59,934 nucleotides of DNA from Planctomycetota bacterium (GTDB lineage: Bacteria > Planctomycetota > Planctomycetia > Pirellulales > Pirellulaceae): assembly GCA_963204915.1 (NCBI GenBank), contig CAUJHS010000035.1, positions 1-59,934 of the forward strand, given 5' to 3'. How positions within the stretch are numbered: position 1 is the stretch's first letter; each line of letters starts with the position of its first letter. Positions 27,101 to 35,258 of the stretch are shown here, piece by piece. The position numbers and the translations under genes were made by a program. The notes beneath the pieces were generated by a model. It made no database searches. It had not been told where the DNA came from and was given only the letters and a program-made list of their open reading frames with translations.

Positions 27101-30100
27101 CCAGGGCCGGCCACGCCGAGGATTTCTACATTGCCCGACCCGCTTGCGACAACACGAGCCGACCCTGTGATATGGACGCCGAATTCATTGGCGCTGGTCT
27201 CGGTACCGCCGCCTACACCGACCAGGGTAACGTCGCCGTCGGTGGACGCCACGCGTGTGTTGGCGTTCTCCAGGAAGATGCCGCGATTGAAGCCGCCGAC
27301 GCCCTGTCCGCCAACGCCGCTGATAAACACACTGCCGGCGCCTTGATTTTCGATGCGGCCGCCGGTTCCCAGCCACACGCCGCGATTGCTTCCGCTGTCG
27401 GCATTGCCGCCGCCCACGCCCAGCACCTCAATCGGCGCGCCGGCAGAAGTGACGCTGGCGCTTCCCACCAGATGCACGCCCACATTGAAGACGCCGGAAC
27501 TGGCGCCGCCGGTCCCGTCCACCGTGATCGAGCCCGTCGCGCCGCCCACGATGCTGGCGGAACTAGAGAGCGAGACGCCATAGTTATCGCGACTGGCGCC
27601 CGACCCGCCGCTGACGCCGCGGACCAGGATGCTTCCGCTGCCGATGATCGACGATCCGGCGCCGGTAAGCTGCACGCCATGATTGTTATTGCCAGTTCCT
27701 TTACCTCCCTCGCCGAACACGTTCACTGGTCCGTCGTCGGTAGCCGAAACGACAGCGCCCGAAATAATGCGAACGCCCACGGAGTTCACGTTGGCTAGGC
27801 CACGCCCGTCCAACTCAACGCCGCCGGCGCCGCCGGTCAGGTTTGCGCTAATGATGATGTTTTGCGATGCGTCGTACGCCAAGGCGCCTTGGCCGGTGTG
27901 CGTCACCGCCGCCGACTGATGGATGGTTGGCGCTTCAACGGACAGGTTCGCATCCGCAGCCACCGTGAGGGCTTGATCCAGGACGAAGGTCACCCCGGAA
28001 ACCAGGTGCATCGATCGGGTGATCGTCATGAGGCCCGTCAGCGCGACGTTGCCGCTATCGGCATGGCCGATTTGAAGCGTGCCGGCCGTGATTTGATTCA
28101 TTTCGGTAACGCTCACTCCGAGCGTACGCGGATCGCCGCTCAGCACATCGGCGCCACCCACGCTGACGAGCGTTCCCGGCGTGGCGGGATGAACCGCGAC
28201 CCGGCCCGACCCGGCGTTTACGGTTCCCAGGGGCGACCCGGCGATGAGCAGGCTGTCGGCCGCCAACGTCACCGTACCACCTGCCGTCGATGCGATCTGG
28301 GCGCCGCTTTCCAAACGTAGCGCAGAACCGCCCGTGCCGGCAGGCGCCGTCACGGTCACGGCGCCACTGTGCGAGCGAATGGCCGTGGTCGAGCCGGTGA
28401 GAAACACGCCATTGTTATTGGAGCCGACGCCGAAGCCGGCTTCGCCCAGGACCGAGACGCTGCCGGCGCCTTGATTTTCGATGCGGCCGCCGGTGTCCAT
28501 CCACACGCCACGATTGTTGTCGCTGAGCGGATCGCCGCCGCCAGCGCCTTGCACGGTAATGGGCGCACCCAACGCCGTGACGCTGGCGCCGCCGTTGATG
28601 CGTACGCCCAGGTTCGTGACGCCCGAGGTCGCGCCGCCGGTTCCTTCCACCGTCACCGATCCGAGTGCGCCGCCCACGATGCTGGCCGAGGAAGCGAGCG
28701 AGACGCCGTAATTGTTGTTGCTATAGCCGCTGCCGCCTCCCACGCCCTGAACGATGATCTCGCCGCCGTCGCTGGTGATTCGGGTTCCGGCGCCCGTCAC
28801 CGACACGCCGACATTGCCGTTCCCCTCGCTGCTTCCACCAACACCGTAGATTTGCACCGGGCCGTTCCCCGCGGCCGAGACGACCGCGCCGGAATGAACG
28901 CGAACTCCGGTGGAATTGACGGCGGACAAACCCATTCCTTCCAGCGACACTCCGCCGCTGCCGCCGGTCAGATCGGCGCTGATGGAAATGTTCTGCGCGG
29001 CCTCGTACGCCAGCGCCGCCTGCCCGCTTAGAACCACGGGGGCGGACTGGTCGATGGTGGTGGCCTGAATCGAGAAGTCGTGGTCCGCGCCCATCGTCAC
29101 GGCCTGGCTAATGTACGCCGCTCCGCCCGTGATGAGCGAAAGGGGCCGTGCGAACGCGAGGGGAACGGAAGTCGTAACATCGCCGCTGTCGGCGTGGCCA
29201 ATTTGGAGCGAACCGGCGGTGATTTGCCCCAGTTCGGTCACGCTCAGGCCCAAGGTCCGCGGGCTGCCAAGCAGCACGTCGTCGCTACCGAGCGCGATCT
29301 GCGTACCGGAAGTATGGGGCAGGATGGTCGCGATTCCGCTGCCCGCTTGAATCAGCCCGAGATTTGCGCCGCCCAGGTGGAAACTGTCGGCACGGAGCGT
29401 CAGCGGAGAGTTGTTGCCCGAGGCCATGACAAAGTCGTCGTACAGTTCAATCGCCTGGCTGCCGGATACGGCGGTCGCGTTGACGTTTAACTCGCCCCCC
29501 GCGGCAACGCGAATGCCGCCGCCGAAAAACATCATGCCCGTGTTGTTCGGGGCGGGCGTGGCGCCACCCTTTCCCTGGATCAAGAGCTTCCCGGTTCCTC
29601 CTGAGCTGATTTCCGCGCCCGTGTCGAGAACCATGCCGATATTGTTTTGAGACGACCCCTGTCCGCCTCCCACGCCAATCACTTCCACATCGCCATGATC
29701 CGATTTGATCCGTGTGCCGGCGTGGCTGATATAGACGCCATGTTGACGATCACCTTCGCCGGCGCCGCCAAATCCTTGGACATGCACCGAGCCATCTCCT
29801 GGGGCAGAAATCTCGCTGCCCGTGCTGAGATACACGCCAAAATTCGAGGGAGACGAACTGGCTCCGCCGCCACTGCCGACTACCTCCACGTCTCCGCCAC
29901 TGGAAGTAATCTTCGCTCCGGAGGTAAGGAGGAAGCCGTAGTTTCGCTCTCCCGTCGTGGCGCCGCCCTGGCCGTCGATGGAAACGCTGCCCAGACCGCC
30001 TGCGGTGATGGTTGCGCTGTTGGCCAGTTGAACACCGACGTTCAAGGTCGAGGTATTCACGCCGCCGCCAATGCCGCGCACCTCAACATCGCCACCGCTG

Positions 30101-32877
30101 GAAGTGATTTGCGTGTTGACGGCGTTCACCGCGACGCCAAAGTTCGAGGCGCCGCCGCCCGCTCCGCCTTGGCCTTGCACTAGCACCTCGCCGTTGCCTC
30201 CCGCGGAAATCAAAGCGCCTTGATCGAGCGCCACGCCGTAATTACGGTCCGATCCGCCTGAACCTCCGCCTGTACCCGTCACGGTCACATCGCCTCCACT
30301 GGAGGTTATGTGCGTGCCGGCGCCATGCACCAACACACCGCGATTGAGCGTGCCCGTGGTTGCTCCGCCTTGGCCATGGACTTGGACATTGCCCACGCCG
30401 CCGGCGAAAATTGCCGAGCCCGATGCTAGATGGACCCCCATATTCGTCGTGGAAGCGTTTGCCCCGCCACCCGTGCCGCTCACCTGCACATTGCCGCCGC
30501 TGGAGACGATGCGAGTGTTGGCGTCTTGGAGCAACACTCCAACGTGATTGTTTCCGGCGCCCTTGCCGCCGGTTCCTTGCACCAACACGCCGCCGCTTCC
30601 CCCTGCGAGAATCTGAGCGGCTTGAAAGACCTGCACCCCGTGCGACTGCGCGGAGTTGCCTGTGCCGCCAGCGTTGCCAATGACCGTCACATCGCCGTTG
30701 CCGGATGTGATCCGGGTTCCCGAGCCGAACATGACCACACCATGATTGTTCGCGCCGGAAGCGTTGCCACCGGCGCCTTCGACTCGCACCGACGCAGCGC
30801 CCGTGCCGATGACTCCGCCGGCTTCCAGACGAACGCCCGCATTGCTGGCGCTGGCATTCGCGCCGCCGCCGACGCCCGTCACGAAGATCGCTCCGCCTTC
30901 CGAGCTGATTTCCGAGCCGGCGTTGCGAACAAAAACGCCGGTATTGCCGTTGCCGGTTCCCTTGGCGCCCGTACCATGGACCGTGACCGAATTCGCGGCG
31001 GTTCCACGGATTTTCGCTCCCGCTGAAAGATCGACGCCCCAGCTATTGATGGTGGTGCCCGTCGCGGTGCTCTCGCCAATGACGGTCAGCAGTCCGGCGG
31101 CGGCGATCAAGGTGTTTTCGCCCCCCAGTCGCACGCCCGTGCCTTGATTCCCTGAAACGCCGCGGCCAGTGCCCTCGACGATCACCGGACCCGCGCCGCT
31201 ACCCACGATCTGACCGCTGGTGTCCAAACGTACTCCCACGTTGAAGATGCCGGTCGAGTTTGCGCCGCTGACTCCCGTGACCAACAAGATTCCAGCGCCC
31301 GAAGCAAGAATCGAGCCGCCGCCCAATTGCACTCCGTAATTCCGCTCACCCGTGGAGACGCCGCCTGTACCCGCGACGGTAAGGTCGCCGTCGCCTCCGA
31401 CGGAGATCCGCCCTTGCCCCCCCACCGCTACACCATAGTTTGACGTGCTTGCCTGCACCCCTCCACCAATTCCAATGACTGCTAAGTCTCCGCCGGAGGT
31501 GATGATTTGTGATCCGGCGCCTGTCACATGCACGCCAAGGTTGGAACTACCGGAAGAACTTCCGCCCGTGCCTTGTACCGAGACGGCGCCGGCTCCCAGG
31601 GCGGCGATTTGAGATCCTGATTCGACGAGCACGCCAAGGTTCGATCCGCTGGTGGAGACACCTCCGCCAAAGCCAGTGACCGTGACGTCCCCGTCGCCAG
31701 AACGTATTTCGGCGCCGGCGCCGAGAACATAAACTCCCATGTTGTAAGAGCCGCTGGAGGCGCCGCCGTGTCCGGTGACCACCACCTCGCCCGCGCCCAA
31801 TGCAGCAATCTTGGCGCCATCATGAACCGTCACCCCATGATTGCTGATGCTCGCAACTCCGCCGCCAACTCCGCCAACGGTAACTAATCCACCCGAGATG
31901 ATTGTCGAAGCGGCGTCGCGCACGTACACGCCAATGTTGAAGTCACCCGTGGAAGCGCCGCCTTGACCTTCAACCGTGACGTCGCCAAGGCTCTCCGCGT
32001 TGCCGACTCGTCCGCCGCCACTGACAAAGACGCCAGACTGCCATTCGCCAGCGCCAGCACCGCCACGTCCCTGCACCAGAATGTTTCCGGCGCCCGAAGC
32101 CTCTACCACACCGCCGTCGATATGCACGCCGACAAAGTCGCCGCTAGTCGGCGTGGCTTCCTGGTTCGCCATGAGCGTGATGGCGCCGTCGTCGGTGGCG
32201 ATGGCCCCGGTGGGGCCGACCGTGATGCTCCGGCTGGCGGTCAACGAGACATCGCCCATTCCGCCCGTTGCTGAGTGTTGCGATGCCGCTGCGGTATCGA
32301 TGCGAGCATGAACGTCGATGTGGTCAGCCAAGACCGACAGATTGCCGGTGTTGTCGGCCGCCGCGGAACCCAAAGTCAGCGCGGCGTCGATAACCACCGT
32401 ATCGAAACCCGCGCCGCCGTTGAGCGTTACTGCAGAGTTGAAGCCGGCGTCGGCCGAAGCGACCAAGATTCGCTCATCCCCAGCGCCGCCCAGAATCGTC
32501 AAGCTGCGGGAAGGGTTTGAGAAAACGGTGGTGGTAAACTCCAGGCCGTCACTTCGCAGCCGCATGAATCCGGGAGCGTCGGCTTGTTCGAGAACCACGT
32601 CGCCGGTCAGTCCATCGGGCAGTTGAATGGTCAATCCTTGGCTGCCAAGGACTGAGATGGACTTCGGATCATCGCTCGTCGTGATAAATACCCCCCCATC
32701 ATGGGAGAATGTATCGTGGTTTGCGCCTCCGAGCGTGATTAAGGCGTCGGCCGCCAGGAGATTCCGGGCCTCCAGCGTTTCCATGCATAAACGCAAACTA
32801 GCCAATCGGTTACGACGTGAGGGACGAAGCACGCGGCGCTTTGACGCGCAAGAAAACAGCCTGACGGAACCCAGCAT
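21103..32877 (-). CDS. Giant secreted repeat protein (adhesin-like beta-solenoid, PKD, RTX Ca-binding repeats)
   Basis: About 3,924 residues from MLGSVRLFSCASKRR; the frame extends 47 codons further without a better start. METLEARNLLAAD gives the planctomycete export-type motif. The bulk (about 23.9-32.3 kb) is dozens of repeats of about 37 residues of the type G-S-G-x-V-x-V-x-G-x-GG-x-x-x-G-x-x-N-x-GV-x-V-x-x-x-G-x-I. Four cap segments (GGADVLTG-x-x-x-TLGL-x-x-x-EL-x-x-I-x-AGTL-x-IG) lie near 29.2, 28.1, 26.8 and 24.0 kb. An autotransporter-like strand region then leads to EF-hand-like loops (DANGNGQFDFLDLNGSG, DLNGNGQIDFDEGE), a helical region, a PKD domain (VVIDWGDGA, HAYAQAGIYEVTVTLLDDDGG) and RTX nonapeptides (GGPGNDVLHGGGGNDTLIAG). 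Two-partner or FHA-like adhesins have similar caps. RTX repeats suggest Ca-dependent folding outside the cell. No secretion partner is in the window. Confidence 0.85.
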   Translation of the reverse strand: MLGSVRLFSCASKRRVLRPSRRNRLASLRLCMETLEARNLLAADALITLGGANHDTFSHDGGVFITTSDDPKSISVLGSQGLTIQLPDGLTGDVVLEQADAPGFMRLRSDGLEFTTTVFSNPSRSLTILGGAGDERILVASADAGFNSAVTLNGGAGFDTVVIDAALTLGSAAADNTGNLSVLADHIDVHARIDTAAASQHSATGGMGDVSLTASRSITVGPTGAIATDDGAITLMANQEATPTSGDFVGVHIDGGVVEASGAGNILVQGRGGAGAGEWQSGVFVSGGGRVGNAESLGDVTVEGQGGASTGDFNIGVYVRDAASTIISGGLVTVGGVGGGVASISNHGVTVHDGAKIAALGAGEVVVTGHGGASSGSYNMGVYVLGAGAEIRSGDGDVTVTGFGGGVSTSGSNLGVLVESGSQIAALGAGAVSVQGTGGSSSGSSNLGVHVTGAGSQIITSGGDLAVIGIGGGVQASTSNYGVAVGGQGRISVGGDGDLTVAGTGGVSTGERNYGVQLGGGSILASGAGILLVTGVSGANSTGIFNVGVRLDTSGQIVGSGAGPVIVEGTGRGVSGNQGTGVRLGGENTLIAAAGLLTVIGESTATGTTINSWGVDLSAGAKIRGTAANSVTVHGTGAKGTGNGNTGVFVRNAGSEISSEGGAIFVTGVGGGANASASNAGVRLEAGGVIGTGAASVRVEGAGGNASGANNHGVVMFGSGTRITSGNGDVTVIGNAGGTGNSAQSHGVQVFQAAQILAGGSGGVLVQGTGGKGAGNNHVGVLLQDANTRIVSSGGNVQVSGTGGGANASTTNMGVHLASGSAIFAGGVGNVQVHGQGGATTGTLNRGVLVHGAGTHITSSGGDVTVTGTGGGSGGSDRNYGVALDQGALISAGGNGEVLVQGQGGAGGGASNFGVAVNAVNTQITSSGGDVEVRGIGGGVNTSTLNVGVQLANSATITAGGLGSVSIDGQGGATTGERNYGFLLTSGAKITSSGGDVEVVGSGGGASSSPSNFGVYLSTGSEISAPGDGSVHVQGFGGAGEGDRQHGVYISHAGTRIKSDHGDVEVIGVGGGQGSSQNNIGMVLDTGAEISSGGTGKLLIQGKGGATPAPNNTGMMFFGGGIRVAAGGELNVNATAVSGSQAIELYDDFVMASGNNSPLTLRADSFHLGGANLGLIQAGSGIATILPHTSGTQIALGSDDVLLGSPRTLGLSVTELGQITAGSLQIGHADSGDVTTSVPLAFARPLSLITGGAAYISQAVTMGADHDFSIQATTIDQSAPVVLSGQAALAYEAAQNISISADLTGGSGGVSLEGMGLSAVNSTGVRVHSGAVVSAAGNGPVQIYGVGGSSEGNGNVGVSVTGAGTRITSDGGEIIVQGVGGGSGYSNNNYGVSLASSASIVGGALGSVTVEGTGGATSGVTNLGVRINGGASVTALGAPITVQGAGGGDPLSDNNRGVWMDTGGRIENQGAGSVSVLGEAGFGVGSNNNGVFLTGSTTAIRSHSGAVTVTAPAGTGGSALRLESGAQIASTAGGTVTLAADSLLIAGSPLGTVNAGSGRVAVHPATPGTLVSVGGADVLSGDPRTLGVSVTEMNQITAGTLQIGHADSGNVALTGLMTITRSMHLVSGVTFVLDQALTVAADANLSVEAPTIHQSAAVTHTGQGALAYDASQNIIISANLTGGAGGVELDGRGLANVNSVGVRIISGAVVSATDDGPVNVFGEGGKGTGNNNHGVQLTGAGSSIIGSGSILVRGVSGGSGASRDNYGVSLSSSASIVGGATGSITVDGTGGASSGVFNVGVHLVGSASVTSAGAPIEVLGVGGGNADSGSNRGVWLGTGGRIENQGAGSVFISGVGGQGVGGFNRGIFLENANTRVASTDGDVTLVGVGGGTETSANEFGVHITGSARVVASGSGNVEILGVAGPGSGANNNGVFLTGAGSEIRSATGQINVSATGSAAGHAVRLENSGQIVSSGGPIAVLADSLINSTATPGAIHAGSGTVTLAPYTPGGRVTLGGADVLTGGSATLGLSAFELNQVTAGMLIIGRNDDEATGPISVASAIAPSGVTTLSLRTGATVTGGGAINETWLAIQAAEGVSLEGANQASYVAIGSDAGGVRYHSAADFSLDAVDGLWGVGAPGQAVHLSSPGTIYVGMPISASGEGGSVSVAAGQTVGVTAEITGGSGGVILVGQALAAVETLGLIIDRPAVITATDDGDIYLFGIGGPGASSGTYGVGVSGVVFSQGSGSVVVEGYGGTSLTSSDHNYGVYVYSDGVIEATGSGAVAVTGTGGGGTSGEWTGDRNYGVHVASGGKIRTTGSGDVTVEGTGGAFWGNENHGVAISVGGAISADGEGSVFVVGAGGGGLGGQKAGVYVAGHLSSNQGDVSVIGRGGAGGGGLNSGIEITGRIHAPGGGNLSLTGVGGGEGGNSWSNFGVYLRGAELWTYGGTISIHGTGGEASGGANFGVNAQYRTIVEATFNLVSVVGLGGSGFDADGVVLGDSSIVYGDTVSVAGFGGSDDSRGVQVYGDTMVEGVNDVIVTGEGGTGGESENIGVVVNGLIRSQNGSVTVEGTGGGTAVATSDHNYGVYVSSDGVIEATGSGAVSVTGTGGGGTSGEWTGDRNYGVHVASGGQIRATGSGTVSVEGTGGSWWGNENHGVFVTGSGSSITSQDGDVSVTGQAGGGISGEGNYGAGVRVDNGGVIGSGGEGDVSIEGRGADGLGEGKIGVVVGALGLIATNQGSLSILGVGGDGDGNSWSGGRNYGVYVLGYIASTQQGNVAVTGKGGGAGSDSFDNFGVWFYGANAYIASSGAAVTIDGTGGAASGGRNLGVWVSADALVEANHSVTLVGRGGAGSISHGVLLSDTVIRSYYSISVLGEAEGGTSGVGLHLERASLSWAAEITVTADSVNLQSTEAALDAGTGTFTIRPLTSGTRIDLGGADVLTGVDRTLGLTDAELDRIVAGTLILGDAQSGDVTISAAITRSARTDMEIRSGGDIRFDPGSVSTAGGALSLTSGAAGSIRPLRAGTDAAASAVALQGVLAIDLNGPFLDTDYHRLVVNGEVNLAGAELTLGGDYVVQPGDFLTIVSAANRTGFFAGLPNGSVVNFNGVQLTVSYTATSVMLWGPVFEPSPDAIEGETLIINSYVEGATVFLDANGNGQFDFLDLNGSGVRDPGEPLEPLAVTDEDGRARLSIAPEFDLNGNGQIDFDEGELIATGGVNRTTGAPLALPLRGYLIDGTAVISPLTTLVATVSRLENVPVPEALLLVQERLGLSDIDLLRIDPINGTASGDEAAALLLTTHVMVANTAAQVAAALGGELGQTDTALQDQIYAAFAADLLDETEPLSWSDAQTIAGWLAELSAVAPTTLTPESVQAAAQIIADANTYVLSVPREASFGYLDELMRVEVVAQTAIASDLILLAAGEVTTEEFLERYDEESLAEAIDAAEPAQTLPVIIALSPIAALDEGSVAVLRGAFIDASEAGSYTLLIEWGDPSDGAASTFPIEGALAAGQSIASQSDATMLTIEQIDDDGTVHFQVGRQYLENGPDLDGGAEPAPFTVRATIDNGVSQATATQGVTVFNVAPAIDGFSNSAAEPGAALPGTVVTLSALFSDLGVLDTHQVVIDWGDGAVGDSHDGTGSVSLTSNGGSGAVVATHAYAQAGIYEVTVTLLDDDGGETQLTTTILITGVRLTQDGELQVVGTAGRDHINVLRIGPPHAATIRVNAKFNQGVAGGPPLMFDVPQAAVTGIRISLGDGNDHAIIHPQITASGWIDGGPGNDVLHGGGGNDTLIAGTGSNTLTGGGGNDVFVGVDDDDNLQGGSGFDLFIRAMTADESEESDFGWTTSSGDLLIADWTQHPDRVEEAAKILALWAMGWRPDLDYDELLESLLAIMRSDADESQADSLFADLEALSALLDLGAESSPGR
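24903..25160 (-). repeat. Intragenic long direct repeat A1 in the giant gene
   Basis: This segment matches 25862-26118 closely at nucleotide level, with long identical runs around CACGCCGTAGTTGCGGTCGC. It encodes two full repeats with the block TGDRNYGVHVASGG and a G-N-E-N-H-G-V motif. The identity is far above the rest of the array, indicating recent duplication or gene conversion. Confidence 0.75.
25862..26118 (-). repeat. Intragenic long direct repeat A2 in the giant gene
   Basis: This is the second copy of A1, offset by about 959 bases, and keeps the reading frame. Differences are mainly synonymous or conservative (for example GGQIRATGSG versus GGKIRTTGSG). Confidence 0.75.
27332..27895 (-). 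repeat. Intragenic 564-base module B1 in the giant gene
   Basis: This aligns to 28460-29023 with an offset of 1,128 bases and no net length change. It encodes the run from the G-V-R-x-x-SGAVVSA block through NYGVSLxSSASIVGG to GGRIENQGAGSV. Less similar than A1/A2, so an older duplication of a multi-repeat block. Confidence 0.7.
28460..29023 (-). repeat. Intragenic 564-base module B2 in the giant gene
   Basis: This is the partner of B1. The exact run CTGCCGGCGCCTTGATTTTC opens both copies. Each module is bounded by a cap segment (TLG-x-S-x-x-E-x-x-QITAGTLQIG), so the duplication unit is cap plus about five small repeats. Confidence 0.7.
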
Positions 32878-33941
32878 GACAGGTGCTCTTCTATTAGGGC
32901 TACTTAAGATACAAAGAAAATGATAAATGTGGTCTATGTGCAAATAAGAAGACGATGTCTGACCCTTGCCTGCGCGGTAGGAGAGATCAGCGACCGGAAA
33001 AATCCGGATTTCGCGCAAAATTCTTCCGATGTGCCTGAATCAAGGCCCGGCAAGAGCCATCGCGAACACGCCGAGTCGGAAACGTCAACGACGATTCGTG
33101 CCTCAGCGACAGATTGGCCGCCAGCCCAGCGGCGTCGAGCCGCGCGCCATCCTGCGGCGGCCGCCCCCTACATTGCTGAATCGATCGAGTCCGTTTTTGT
33201 ATTTCCGCTCGCCACGGTCCGACCGAAGGAACGCGGACATCTGTCGAGTCGCTTCATGGGAAATCGATCATTCCGATCGCAATTATCTTGGCTCACGCAG
33301 ATAGGGTCGCGGATGATTCTCTCTGTGAGCTAATTAACTGCGAGGAGCGGGCACTTTTGGCGACCGTGCTTCCCGAGAACGTCGTCGATGACATACCGCT
33401 GTTGCTCGACCTCGATCCCAACTTGGTTCACAAGATAGCTGAACTGAGGAACGGCACTTCATCTGAAATAAGAGGTGTGCATTCTCCCTAAGGACACCAC
33501 GTTAAAACCGTTAGCCGCCATAACCTTATTGACGATTTTTTCTTTTCAATCCGCGGCTTGCTGCTGTTCACGGCATGGTGCGCGATTGCAGAACCGATGG
33601 TGCCGCATGGCCTCAATATGGAGCCAATCTAGGTCCATTCAGCCTCCTCCTATCCCTTTTCTCTACCTTCCTTTTGATTTCGCTTGGGCGCCGTCGAAAG
33701 GATTCGTGACATCCTACGGCGGCTAGAACACCGTGGTGCCCGAGCCTGACGCAGCTAAACGGGCGACTTTTGCTCTGCGAATGTTAGAGCGATAAGCAGG
33801 TTAAGAAGGAGCGCGTTCCGAATCGCGGCAGGACGTGATAGGGTGTTGGCCCGTGGAACGCTAGTGCTTTGTGACAGCTAGGAATTAGGGTTGGTGTAAG
33901 CGGGGTTTTCGTGGAAACTTTCTTTCAACAAGGACGTTTCC
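32878..33941. other. Gene-poor region upstream of the giant gene
   Basis: This stretch of about 1.06 kb lies between the giant gene's start and the IS630 remnant. It should contain the giant gene's promoter and leader. Short frames exist on the forward strand (for example from 33475), but none is recognisable or has a convincing start. The last 90 bases (from about 33860) belong to the IS630 element's left end. Confidence 0.45.
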
Positions 33942-34244
33942 ATGAACAAGACGTATATCGTCGAATTGACGGATGACGAACGGTCCAGGCTGCAGGAAGT
34001 CGTCAAGAAACTCAAAGGCGCCAGTCAGAAACTTAAGCGGGCCAACATTCTGCTCAAAACGGATGCGGGCTGGACGGATACGCGAATTGCCGAGGTCTTG
34101 GACTGTCGCACGAAAACGGTCGAAAACGTGCGGCAACGATTTGTCGAACTGGGGTTCGAGATCGCGCTCCACGGCAAGAAGCGAGACGAACCGCAACTGG
34201 AACAACTCGCAAAGCGTCACGCCGCTTTGCCTTCCGACGGATGA
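33942..34244 (+). pseudogene. IS630-family transposase, N-terminal fragment
   Basis: MNKTYIVELTDDERSRLQEVV is the start of the DNA-binding region of IS630-type transposases. It continues through RANILLKTDAGWTDTRIAEVL (helix-turn-helix) and RTKTVENVRQRFVELGFEIAL. The frame then ends at LPSDG after 100 residues. The DDE catalytic domain is missing; full-length members have about 340-370 residues. The upstream sequence from about 33860 (GTGCTTTGTGACAGCTAGG) is plausibly the left inverted repeat. The element is a dead 5' remnant. Confidence 0.8.
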
Positions 34245-34586
34245 AGAAATTCTACGGAGTCGAGTTTTCTCCGTGAATTCCTTTGGATTTTTTTTGCAGT
34301 TGGTGCAGCGGTTGATGCAAGTTCAATTAGTTAGTTACCAATACATAACGTCGGCGGACGCCACAGCCCGAGCAAATCATTCGCGTCGCCACCGCGAACG
34401 ACCAAACGCTGTCAGTCTTTGCAGCGTTGCCCCGTACTTCCGGCGACCACACAGCCGACCTCTCGGCTCAAGGACCGTGCGTTTACGCAGACCCGGCCCT
34501 GGATAGAAACCGTCTAATAGGGCGCACCGCGGCGACGCGAAGAATAGAATTACGGTCACGGGAAACGTTGATGAAAGTCCACGACC
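34245..34586. other. Intergenic region upstream of sigma/kinase locus
   Basis: This stretch of 342 bases lies between the IS630 fragment and the sigma factor gene at 34587. It should hold the promoter of the sigma/kinase/DUF1559 locus. No gene or clear IS right end was seen. Confidence 0.4.
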
Positions 34587-35141
34587 ATGACCGACGTCAC
34601 ACCGATTCTCTTGCAAATCGAGCAGGGTGACCCCAGCGCGGCCGAACTCCTGCTGCCGCTGGTGTACGACGAGCTGCGCAAGCTGGCCGCGGCCAAGTTG
34701 GCTCGCGAAAAGCCGGACCAGACCTTGCAGGCGACAGCCTTGGTCCACGAGGCCTACGTGAGGCTGGTGGATGTGGAGCACGCCCAGCACTGGGATTCGC
34801 GCGGACATTTCTTTGCCGCTGCGGCGGAGGCGATGCGGCGGATCCTGGTCGAGTCGGCCCGCCGCAAAGCGAGGGAAAAACATGGTGGCGGTCGGCAGCG
34901 TCGGTTGCTGGCCGAAGCCGAAACCGACGCTGATAATCGCTTCGATTTGCTGGCGATCAATGACGCACTGGAGCAGCTTGAGCGAGTGGACGCGGTCGCC
35001 GCCAACCTGGTGAAGCTCCGCTACTTCGCGGGAATGACAACGGAACAAGCCGCTGAGGCGCTCGGGATGTCCGTCCGATCTGCGTACTACGCTTGGGATT
35101 ACGCCCGCTCGTGGCTCCGCTCCCAGATGCAGGACTCGTGA
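34587..35141 (+). CDS. ECF-type sigma factor (Sigma70_ECF family) paired with kinase
   Basis: 184 residues. It opens MTDVTPILLQIEQGDPSAAE, then LLPLVYDELRKLAAAKL, TLQATALVHEAYVRLVD, AEAMRRILVESARRKAR and the region-4 helix-turn-helix LVKLRYFAGMTTEQAAEALGMSVRSAYYAWDYARSWL. This is the PF07638-type sigma factor common in planctomycetes and acidobacteria, always close to kinases. The kinase gene starts 117 bases downstream. Its sequence is strikingly like the sigma factor at 46504 (long identical runs in the first 95 residues), so the two loci are paralogous. Confidence 0.9.
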   Translation: MTDVTPILLQIEQGDPSAAELLLPLVYDELRKLAAAKLAREKPDQTLQATALVHEAYVRLVDVEHAQHWDSRGHFFAAAAEAMRRILVESARRKAREKHGGGRQRRLLAEAETDADNRFDLLAINDALEQLERVDAVAANLVKLRYFAGMTTEQAAEALGMSVRSAYYAWDYARSWLRSQMQDS

Positions 35142-35258
35142 CGGAGTTGCCCAGGAGCGGGCTTGACGAAAAAAGCTGCAAACTTTTTGCAGTCCAGCCG
35201 GCTCGGCGTCGCATTGTCTCTTGAGGCTGACCTTGGGCCTGGCTTGGAAGAAAACGCC

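Noticed and set aside
23900-32300. Possible CRISPR or satellite array
   Set aside because: The periodicity is in frame with one open reading frame and encodes glycine-rich repeats; units vary and there are no unique spacers.
21100-33000. Dozens of long open frames on the forward strand
   Set aside because: They are antisense shadows of the repetitive, GC-rich giant gene. They have no recognisable content, starts or coding order.
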